This document shows, in pieces, positions 8,326 to 14,885 of a stretch of DNA of 64,000 bases. Source of the stretch: Nocardia neocaledoniensis. GTDB taxonomy: Bacteria > Actinomycetota > Actinomycetes > Mycobacteriales > Mycobacteriaceae. The notes beneath the pieces are model-generated. The model was not told where the DNA came from and searched no databases. It saw nothing but the letters and a program-made list of their open reading frames with translations. Location: positions 1-64,000 of the forward strand of contig NZ_JARWOJ010000344.1 of NCBI RefSeq assembly GCF_029868625.1, given 5' to 3'. The stretch's first letter is position 1, and each line of letters begins with the position of its first letter. Made by a program: the position numbers and the translations under genes.

Positions 8326-9323
8326 GCGGAGCGGTCCTGTTCGATCGGCGCGGCCTCGACGGCAGGCGGGCAGGCGACGGCGTGCCCGGCATCCAGCCAC
8401 GCGAGAGTTGGTGCGCTGGTGACACATTCGGCGTGTTTGTGGGCGAACTCGCAGCGGGGAGCGAAGCCGCACCCGGCCGGGCGCAGGCTCGGCGACGGCG
8501 GCGAGCCAGGGATGGCATAGGCACGCGAGGACCCCGACTGCCCGAGCAGACTGCGTTGCAGTCCACGGGTGTACGGGTGGGTGGCGTCGTCGAATATCTG
8601 CCACACGGTGCCGGATTCGACGACTCGACCCGCGTACATGATCGCCACCCGATCGGCGTACTGGGCGACCAGTCCCAGATCGTGGGTGATCAGGACCATC
8701 GCGGCGCCGCTGCGGGCGCGTGCCTGCGCCAGCACCTCCATGAGCTGCGCCTGTACGGTCACGTCGAGCGCGGTGGTCGGCTCGTCGGCGATGAGGACGG
8801 CCGGGTCGTTGGCCATGGCCATGGCGATCACCGCGCGCTGACGCATACCGCCCGACCACTGGTGCGGATACGCGCGGGCCCGCTCGGCGGGCTGGGGAAT
8901 GCCCACGGCGGCAAGCAGTTCGACGACCCGCTGTTCGCGAGCTCTGGCGCCGAGCCGTTGATGGACGGCCAGCGCGCGACCGATCTGCACGCCGACCCGG
9001 CGCACCGGATTGAGCGTCGTCATCGGATCCTGGAAGACCATGCCGAGTTCGGCGCCGCGCAGTCGCCGTAGGGTCGCGTCGTCGGCGCCGACGAGTTCGG
9101 TGCCGCGGAAACGCACACTGCCCGAGAAGATCTCCAGCGGTGGGGGTAGCAATCCCAGCACCGCGAGGACGGTCACCGATTTACCCGAACCGGATTCGCC
9201 GACGAGGCACAGCACTTCGCCCTCCGCCAGACTCAGACTCACCGAGTCCACGAGCACTACCCGCTCCCCGGCCGCCGTTTCGTAGCCGACGGTGAGATTG
9301 CTGATCTCCAACAGGGTGGTCAT
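8322..9323 (-). CDS. Oligopeptide-class ABC importer ATPase (OppD/DppD-like)
   Basis: This 333-residue ATPase has Walker A GESGSGKS at residues 42-49, the signature WSGGM at 156-160, Walker B VLIADE at 176-181 and the H-loop LITHDLG. The C-terminal cysteine-containing tail (CGFAPRCEFAHKHAEC, then VACPP) is typical of the OppD/DppD subgroup. It partners the OppF-like ATPase. ATGA overlaps at both ends show translational coupling within the operon. The open frame extends beyond 9323 only by reading into the permease gene. Confidence 0.92.
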   Translation of the reverse strand: MTTLLEISNLTVGYETAAGERVVLVDSVSLSLAEGEVLCLVGESGSGKSVTVLAVLGLLPPPLEIFSGSVRFRGTELVGADDATLRRLRGAELGMVFQDPMTTLNPVRRVGVQIGRALAVHQRLGARAREQRVVELLAAVGIPQPAERARAYPHQWSGGMRQRAVIAMAMANDPAVLIADEPTTALDVTVQAQLMEVLAQARARSGAAMVLITHDLGLVAQYADRVAIMYAGRVVESGTVWQIFDDATHPYTRGLQRSLLGQSGSSRAYAIPGSPPSPSLRPAGCGFAPRCEFAHKHAECVTSAPTLAWLDAGHAVACPPAVEAAPIEQDRSA

Positions 9324-10192
9324 GCGGACAGCTCCTTCACGAGCGCGGCCCGACCGGCACGCGGCGCCCGCCGCACCCGGCGCAGGCCCTGGCCCTCGTC
9401 GGTGAATCGCCGACTGGTCAGCAGGGTTCCGCCGATCACCAGCAGCAGAGCGATGGCGGGGACGATGGTCAGATACGGTGCTTGGCGCAGATACTTCTGG
9501 CCGTCGGTGATCATCAAGCCCCAGCTCGGCGTCGGCGGTTGCACGCCGAGCCCGAGATAGTCGAACGACGAGATCATGATCAGCACGTTGCCCAGATCGG
9601 CGGTCGCCAGGATGAAGACCGGCGCGGTGACATGGCCGACGACGTGCTTGCGCATCACCCAGCCGGCGCGCGCGCCGAGCAACTTGGGCGCGATCACGAA
9701 ATCCCGGCCGGACAGGCCGAGCGCCACCGAGCGGGCCACCCGCGCGTAGCCGACCCAGAAGGTGACGCCGAGGATCGTGGCCATGAGTGCGGTGCTCGGG
9801 CCGCGAATGGCCGAGACCGCCATGATCACCAGCGTCATCGGAACCGCGAGCTGAACATCGGCGACACCCATCAGCACGTTGTCGGTGACGCCGCGGAAAT
9901 ATCCCGACACCGTCCCGATGGCCATCCCGATCAACGCGTTGACCAGCACGATCACCAGCACCAGGCCGAGTGTGATCCGCCCGGCCAGTGCCAGCCTGCT
10001 CGCCAGATCCCGCCCGAGCGAATCGGTACCCAGTGGGTGGCTGCCGTCCGTGAACGGCCGCGCGAACGCGGAGGCGAGGTGCTGCGCGTACGGGTCGTAG
10101 CCGGGAAACAGCGGATACAGCAGGGAGAACAGGACGACGGCCAGGATCATCGTGACGCCGGTGGCGGTGGCGAGATTGCCGGGACGGATCAC
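9320..10192 (-). CDS. Oligopeptide-class ABC importer permease (OppC/DppC-like)
   Basis: This 290-residue inner-membrane permease has the OppC-type layout: one N-terminal transmembrane helix, then the motif PLGTDSLGRDLASR near residues 53-66, then about five further helices. The EAA-loop equivalent reads VRKHVVGHVTAP-like around residues 185-200 (MRKHVVGHVTAPVF). It pairs with the OppB-like permease to form the channel. GTG is the start codon, overlapping the upstream gene by GTGA. Confidence 0.9.
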   Translation of the reverse strand: MIRPGNLATATGVTMILAVVLFSLLYPLFPGYDPYAQHLASAFARPFTDGSHPLGTDSLGRDLASRLALAGRITLGLVLVIVLVNALIGMAIGTVSGYFRGVTDNVLMGVADVQLAVPMTLVIMAVSAIRGPSTALMATILGVTFWVGYARVARSVALGLSGRDFVIAPKLLGARAGWVMRKHVVGHVTAPVFILATADLGNVLIMISSFDYLGLGVQPPTPSWGLMITDGQKYLRQAPYLTIVPAIALLLVIGGTLLTSRRFTDEGQGLRRVRRAPRAGRAALVKELSA

Positions 10193-11109
10193 CGGACCCT
10201 CGCTCTCGGGTCGATGACACCGTAGAGGACGTCGATGCCGAAATTGACCACCACGAAGATCGTCGCGATCACCACCAGCCCCGCCTGGACCACCGGAAAA
10301 TCGCGATTGAACACCGCGTCCAGCATCAGCTGACCCAGACCGGGCCAGGCGAAGACGTTTTCGACGATGACAAGGCCACCGAGCAAGGTGCCCAGCGTGA
10401 TTCCGGAGATCGTGAGCACCGGCAGCAAGGCGTTGGGCAGCACATCGCGCAAGAGCACCGACGACCGGCGCTCCCCCCGCGCGTACGCGGTGCGCACGTA
10501 GTCCTGCGCGCTCTCCGCGATCAGGGAGTTGTCGAGCAGGCGCGTGTAGACGACGAACTGGGCCGTCGCGATGGTCACCGCCGGCATCACGATCGCCAGC
10601 GGATCGGCGCCCGCGAGTGACGGCAGCCAGCCCAGCGTCACCGAGAACACCAGGACCAGCAGCAATCCGAACAGGAAGTCCGGCACCGCGAGCCGGACGG
10701 CTCCGATCCCGAGCGCGACCCCGCGCAGCGACCAGCGACCAGCGAGGTGGATCGCGAGCACGACGGCGAAGGCGAGCGCGAGCCCGATCGCGAAGCCGGC
10801 GGCACCGAGTTGCAGGGAGGCGGGCAGCCGCTGCAGGACCAGCGACATCGATGACGTGCCGGTCTGCTGGTAGGAGTCGCCGAAGTCGCCGGACAGAATT
10901 CCGGCCAGGTAGTCGAGATATTGAGTCAGGGGCGGCCTGTCGAAACCGAGCTCATGGTCCAGTGCCGCGATATCGGCCTCGCTGGCGGTTTCGGGCAGCA
11001 TCGACGCGGCCGGACTGCCGGTGAGCCGCCCGAGCAGAAATGCCAGCGAGATGACGGCGAAGACGGTGATCGCCGCCTGGGCGAAGCGGCGGAGCAGATA
11101 ACGGGTCAA
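10189..11109 (-). CDS. Oligopeptide-class ABC importer permease (OppB/DppB-like)
   Basis: This permease of about 306 residues is the first gene of the operon. It starts LTRYLLRRFAQAAITVFAVI, the usual OppB N-terminus with its first helix. Later features are the periplasmic LGFDRPPLTQYLDYLAGILSGDFGDSY region, about five more helices and VLPNALLPVLT as EAA-type loop. The TTG at 11109 is chosen because GAGAGGA lies six bases upstream and because the family begins almost directly with this helix. The open frame upstream to 11238 would add about 43 residues unlike the family. A GTATAC palindrome lies about 32 bases upstream of this start. Confidence 0.88.
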   Translation of the reverse strand: MTRYLLRRFAQAAITVFAVISLAFLLGRLTGSPAASMLPETASEADIAALDHELGFDRPPLTQYLDYLAGILSGDFGDSYQQTGTSSMSLVLQRLPASLQLGAAGFAIGLALAFAVVLAIHLAGRWSLRGVALGIGAVRLAVPDFLFGLLLVLVFSVTLGWLPSLAGADPLAIVMPAVTIATAQFVVYTRLLDNSLIAESAQDYVRTAYARGERRSSVLLRDVLPNALLPVLTISGITLGTLLGGLVIVENVFAWPGLGQLMLDAVFNRDFPVVQAGLVVIATIFVVVNFGIDVLYGVIDPRARVR

Positions 11110-11140
11110 CTCGCATCCTCTCTGTGGCCGATGGGAATCG

Positions 11141-11146
11141 GTATAC
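11141..11146. promoter_or_regulatory. Candidate GntR/FCD operator (GTATAC core)
   Basis: The sequence TCGGTATACAGA around 11138-11149 contains the palindromic core GTATAC. FCD-type GntR regulators often bind palindromes built on this core. It lies in the divergent region between the importer operon (start 11109) and the FCD regulator gene (11299), where an operator controlling both would be expected. The assignment is inferred from position and core only. Confidence 0.35.
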
Positions 11147-11298
11147 AGAATTGGAGCCAGGTGTATCCCTGTTGTGTTCCGTACGTTTCGGTCCGGTGAA
11201 TGATCCAGGGATCGAAAAGATATATCTTTCAAGGTCAATAGCGCATGAGACGGCTATCGTCCCGGCGATTCGGTTCCGCTTCGGCGGAAGGTTGATGT

Positions 11299-12045
11299 GT
11301 GTGGAGAATAGAAACAGTCGACAGAAATGATGTTCGTAGACTAGCTCCCGTGGCCCGAGACCAACGTCGCCCGGCGGACGCCGTCGACGACACCTCCCAG
11401 ACCCGGCGCATCTACGACGAACTCCGGCGCAACATCATCACCGGGGTGTACCGGGAGGGCGAGAAATTACCGGAGGCCCGCGTCGCCGCCATGCTCGGCA
11501 GCTCGCGGCTGCCCGTGCGTGAGGCCCTGGCGCTGCTCGAATTCGACGGGATCGTCAGCGCGCTGCCCCGGCGCAGCGCGGTGGTGCGGTCCTGGGACCG
11601 GACCGCGGTGGAGGAGCTGTTCGATGTGCGGATCGGGCTCGAACCACTGGCCGCGCGGCTGGCCGCCGCCCGGATCGGGCAGGGGCACGACAGCGCGCCG
11701 CTGCGAGTCGCGCTGCGAGAAGCGCAGGCGGCCACCGACTCTCGTGATCCATTGCGGATCGCGGAGACGAACGCGCGGCTGCACGGCGCGATCGTCGAAC
11801 TGTCCGGCAACAGCCTGCTCACCCAGTTGATGCGCACCATCCTGGCGCGTATGGCCTGGCTGTTCTTCCTCACCGCCGAGCGCAACACCGAGGAACAGCG
11901 CGACGAGCACCGTCACCTCATCGAGGCGATCTCCTCCGGCGACGAGCGGCTGGCCGAGTACGCGATGCTCAGCCACACCGAGGCGGGCCGGGCGCCGACC
12001 TTGGCCATCGTCACCGCACTGCGGCACGCCGACCCGGCGCGGTAG
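11299..12045 (+). CDS. GntR-family regulator, FadR/FCD subfamily
   Basis: This 248-residue regulator has a winged helix-turn-helix domain (RRIYDELRRNIITGVYREGE then LGSSRLPVREALALLEFDGI) and an all-helical FCD ligand domain. The FCD metal-site pattern can be read as Asp in FDVRIGLEPLAARLA, His in NARLHGAIVELSGN and His in RDEHRHLIEAI and in MLSHTEAG. GTG 11299 has GGAAGG seven bases upstream; GTG 11350 would give 231 residues and remove an unconserved N-terminal stretch, so the start is uncertain. It is divergent from the importer/amidohydrolase operon and probably represses it, released by the imported compound or a product. Confidence 0.87.
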   Translation: MWRIETVDRNDVRRLAPVARDQRRPADAVDDTSQTRRIYDELRRNIITGVYREGEKLPEARVAAMLGSSRLPVREALALLEFDGIVSALPRRSAVVRSWDRTAVEELFDVRIGLEPLAARLAAARIGQGHDSAPLRVALREAQAATDSRDPLRIAETNARLHGAIVELSGNSLLTQLMRTILARMAWLFFLTAERNTEEQRDEHRHLIEAISSGDERLAEYAMLSHTEAGRAPTLAIVTALRHADPAR

Positions 12046-12112
12046 CCGGGCCGGCGTCGTTCACGTCAGGCCGCGATGATGATCGGCGTGGCGGGCGAGC
12101 GCTGAGCGAAAC

Positions 12113-12529
12113 TCAGTCCTGCTCCCAGGGATTCACCAGCGCGATCCCGGCGTCGAGGAAATCGCGAGTGTTGCGTGTGGCGAGGGTCGCGCCGTGGGAG
12201 AAGCAGATCGCCGCGATTTGGGCGTCGGCCATGGTGATCGGGCGACCGGCACGGGTTCGCTCGGCGACGAGGTCGGCGTAGCGCACAGCCGCCGCGACGT
12301 CGAAGGCGTGCACGTGGAGGTCGTCGTTGAGCATGTCGTCCACCGCGTGCGCGAGTTCGGATTTGCGGCGGCCATCGGGGAGGAGCCCGATGCCGAACCA
12401 CAATTCAGCGGCCGTCACGGCGGTGGTGGCGAGTTCGTTCGCAGGGAAGCTGTCGAGCCAGGCGATAACGCCCGGCTCCGGCTTCGGCTTCGCCAGCTCC
12501 GAGAGCACATTGGTGTCGAGGATGATCAT
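12113..12529 (-). CDS. PIN-domain toxin, FitB/VapC family
   Basis: This 138-residue PIN-domain ribonuclease has the expected acidic site: Asp5 (MIILDTNVLSE), Glu42 (TAAELWFG), Asp102 (ITMADAQIA) and the late TRNTRDF aspartate. The length is normal for the family. Its ATG overlaps the antitoxin stop by ATGA, giving coupled translation with the antitoxin first, as usual for such modules. The toxin would cleave RNA unless bound by the antitoxin. All key residues are intact. Confidence 0.9.
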   Translation of the reverse strand: MIILDTNVLSELAKPKPEPGVIAWLDSFPANELATTAVTAAELWFGIGLLPDGRRKSELAHAVDDMLNDDLHVHAFDVAAAVRYADLVAERTRAGRPITMADAQIAAICFSHGATLATRNTRDFLDAGIALVNPWEQD

Positions 12530-12768
12530 TCGCCGAACTCCGCCGCGCGTGGGCCCTCGGTGCGCGGCGGAGTGTCGAGTTCCACCCCGCCGATGTCGGC
12601 GAACCGCGCGTGCATCCTGCTGCCGAGCCCGCGGTGTTCTGGCACGGACAGCTGTTCGCGCAGGATGGCCCGCACTTCGGCTTCCATCGACCGGCCATTG
12701 CTCGCCGCCCGCATCCGCAACTTCGCGTGTAGCTCGTCGTCGAGCCCGCGCACAGTCACTGTCGCCAC
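12526..12768 (-). CDS. Ribbon-helix-helix antitoxin, FitA/VapB family
   Basis: This 80-residue protein has an N-terminal ribbon-helix-helix DNA-binding domain (ATVTVRGLDDELHAKLRM, then AASNGRSMEAEVRAILR) and a C-terminal extension that would wrap the toxin, with the FitA-like RMHARFADIGG stretch. The GTG at 12768 is chosen over the longer frame to 12789 because GAGGT lies seven bases upstream and the ribbon then starts at residue 2. It precedes and overlaps the PIN toxin gene. It probably represses its own operon through the inverted repeat at 12814-12843. Confidence 0.88.
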   Translation of the reverse strand: MATVTVRGLDDELHAKLRMRAASNGRSMEAEVRAILREQLSVPEHRGLGSRMHARFADIGGVELDTPPRTEGPRAAEFGE

Positions 12769-12813
12769 GGTCGATACCTCCACGATCAACCCCCCGTTCG
12801 ATCAGCTTCCCCC

Positions 12814-12843
12814 ACTGCTAGCAATGACATCAATGCTAGCAGT
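12814..12843. promoter_or_regulatory. Perfect inverted repeat, candidate toxin-antitoxin operator
   Basis: The arms ACTGCTAGCA (12814-12823) and TGCTAGCAGT (12834-12843) are perfect inverted copies separated by ten bases, so their centres are about two helical turns apart. Each arm also contains the palindrome GCTAGC. It lies 46 bases upstream of the antitoxin start and just beyond the stop of the ABC exporter gene. No T-run follows, so an operator is more likely than a terminator. Confidence 0.6.
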
Positions 12844-12845
12844 AC

Positions 12846-14726
12846 TCAGGCGGCTGTGGGGACCGGGTCGTCGGCGAACTGGGTGCGGTAGAGCTCGGCG
12901 TAGCGGCCGTCGGCGTTGAGCAGATCGGCGTGGGTGCCGCGCTCCACGATGCGGCCCTGCTCGAGGACGATGATCTGATCGGCCGCGCGGATGGTCGAGA
13001 GCCGGTGCGCGATCACCAGCGCGGTGCGGCCGTGCAGCGCCTCGGTGAGCGCCTCCTGGACCGCGGCCTCCGAGGTCGAGTCCAGGGAGGCGGTGGCCTC
13101 GTCGAGGATCACCACGCGTGGCTGTTTGAGCAGCAGGCGCGCGATGGTCAGTCGCTGTCGTTCACCGCCGGAGAGCCGGTAGCCGCGTTCACCGACGACG
13201 GTGTCGAGGCCGTCGGTGAGCGAGGCGACCAGGTCGCGCAGGCGCGCCCGTTCCAGCGCGTCCCACAGTTCTTCCTCGGTGGCCTCCGGCCTGGCGAGCA
13301 GCAGATTCGCGCGGATCGTGTCGTGGAACAGATGCCCGTCCTGGGTGACCAGGCCGACGGTGCGCTGGATCGACTCGGTGGTCAGCTCGCGCACGTCGGC
13401 GCCGTTGAGCCGGACCGCGCCGGAGTCCACGTCGTAGAGCCGCGAAACCAGCTGGGCGATGGTCGATTTGCCCGCGCCCGAGGAACCGACCAGGGCGACG
13501 AGCTGGCCTGGCTCGGCCCGCAACGACACCTCGTGCAGCACCTCCACACCGCCGCGGCTGTCCAGGGTCGCGACGTCTTCCAGCGAGGCCAGCGAGACCT
13601 TGTCGGCCGAGGGGTAGCCGAAGTTCACCGCGTCGAGTTCCACCGCCACCGGGCCCTCGGGCACCGGGGTCGCGTCGGGAGCGTCCTCGATCAGCGGCTT
13701 CAGATCCAGCACCTCGAACACCCGCTCGAAGCTCACCAGTGCCGACATGATCTCCAGACGCGCGCTGGCCAGTGCGGTGAGCGGGGTGTAGAGCCTGGTC
13801 AGCAGCAGCGACAGGGCGACGACCGAACCGGCGTCGAGGCTGCCGCGCAGCGCGTACCAGCCGCCGAGTCCGTAGACCAGCGCCAGCGCGAGCGCGGAGA
13901 CCAGGGTGAGCGAGGTGACGAAGGTGGTCTGCAGCATGGCCGTGCGCACGCCGATGTCGCGCACCCGGGTGGCGCGCACCGCGAACTCCGCCGACTCCTG
14001 CTTCGGCCTGCCGAACAGCTTCACCAGCGTGGCGCCCGGCGCGGAGAAGCGCTCGGTCATCTGGGTGCTCATGGCCGCGTTGAGCTGGGCGGCCTCGCGC
14101 TGCATGGCGGCCAGGCGGTTGCCCGCGCGGCGCGCCGGGATCACGAAGACCGGCAGCAGGACGAGCGCGAGCAGGGTGATCTGCCAGGAGATGCTGAGCA
14201 TCACCGCGAGGGTGAGCGCCAGCGTCACGATGTTGGTGACCACGCCGGACAGGGTGTCGCTGAACGCCCGCTGCGCGCCGATCACATCGCTGTTCAGCCT
14301 GCTCACCAGCGCGCCGGTCCTGGTGCGGGTGAAGAACGCGACCGGCATCTTCTGCACGTGGTCGAACACGGCGGTGCGCAGGTCGAGGATCAGGCCCTCA
14401 CCGATCCGGGCGGACAGCCACCGGATCACGATGCCGAGGGCCGCGTCGAGTACCGCCAGACCCGCGATGGCGAGGGCGAGCAGCACGACCGTGCGCGGCG
14501 CCGAGCCGGCCACGATGTCGTTGACGACCCGGCCCGCGAGCACCGGCGTCGCCACGCCGAGCACGGCGGCCACGACGCTGAGCAGCAGGAACGCCGAGAT
14601 CCGGCGCCAGTGGGCCTCGGCGAAGCGCAGGATGCGACGCGCGGTGGACAGGCTGAAGGGCCGCTCCTCCTCCGGCGCGTTCGCCCGCCGGTACATCTGG
14701 CTGTAGGCCACCGATTCGATACTCAC
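12846..14726 (-). CDS. ABC exporter, fused transmembrane and ATPase half-transporter
   Basis: This 626-residue protein has a type IV ABC exporter architecture. Six transmembrane helices lie within about residues 42-330, and the ATPase domain has Walker A GSSGAGKS at 414-421, signature LSGGE at 518-522, Walker B VVILDEA at 538-544 and H-loop VIAHRLS. It presumably works as a homodimer exporting lipids or drugs. The GTG start has GAGGAG seven bases upstream. About 24 extra residues lie between coupling and ATPase domains (near 374-392). It stands alone, divergent from the fusion oxidoreductase gene. The substrate cannot be inferred. Confidence 0.9.
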   Translation of the reverse strand: MSIESVAYSQMYRRANAPEEERPFSLSTARRILRFAEAHWRRISAFLLLSVVAAVLGVATPVLAGRVVNDIVAGSAPRTVVLLALAIAGLAVLDAALGIVIRWLSARIGEGLILDLRTAVFDHVQKMPVAFFTRTRTGALVSRLNSDVIGAQRAFSDTLSGVVTNIVTLALTLAVMLSISWQITLLALVLLPVFVIPARRAGNRLAAMQREAAQLNAAMSTQMTERFSAPGATLVKLFGRPKQESAEFAVRATRVRDIGVRTAMLQTTFVTSLTLVSALALALVYGLGGWYALRGSLDAGSVVALSLLLTRLYTPLTALASARLEIMSALVSFERVFEVLDLKPLIEDAPDATPVPEGPVAVELDAVNFGYPSADKVSLASLEDVATLDSRGGVEVLHEVSLRAEPGQLVALVGSSGAGKSTIAQLVSRLYDVDSGAVRLNGADVRELTTESIQRTVGLVTQDGHLFHDTIRANLLLARPEATEEELWDALERARLRDLVASLTDGLDTVVGERGYRLSGGERQRLTIARLLLKQPRVVILDEATASLDSTSEAAVQEALTEALHGRTALVIAHRLSTIRAADQIIVLEQGRIVERGTHADLLNADGRYAELYRTQFADDPVPTAA

Positions 14727-14885
14727 TGCCGCACTCCTCTTCGCTCCCCACCCATCGAACTCCAGGCCACCGACACTAGAACCTCAACAAAGGTTGATCG
14801 CAAATACTTTCCGCTCGCGACCTGTTCAGCGGACAGCGAAACGGCGGCCGGAATATCGGCGACCGGGGCCGAATAGGCTGGTCCG

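Noticed and set aside
5402..8422. Plus-strand open frame of 1006 codons
   Set aside because: It is antisense to the amidohydrolase, binding protein and ATPase genes; no domain is readable in it.
12930..14876. Plus-strand open frame of 648 codons opposite the ABC exporter
   Set aside because: His/Gln/Arg/Gly-rich shadow of the exporter gene without any recognisable motif.
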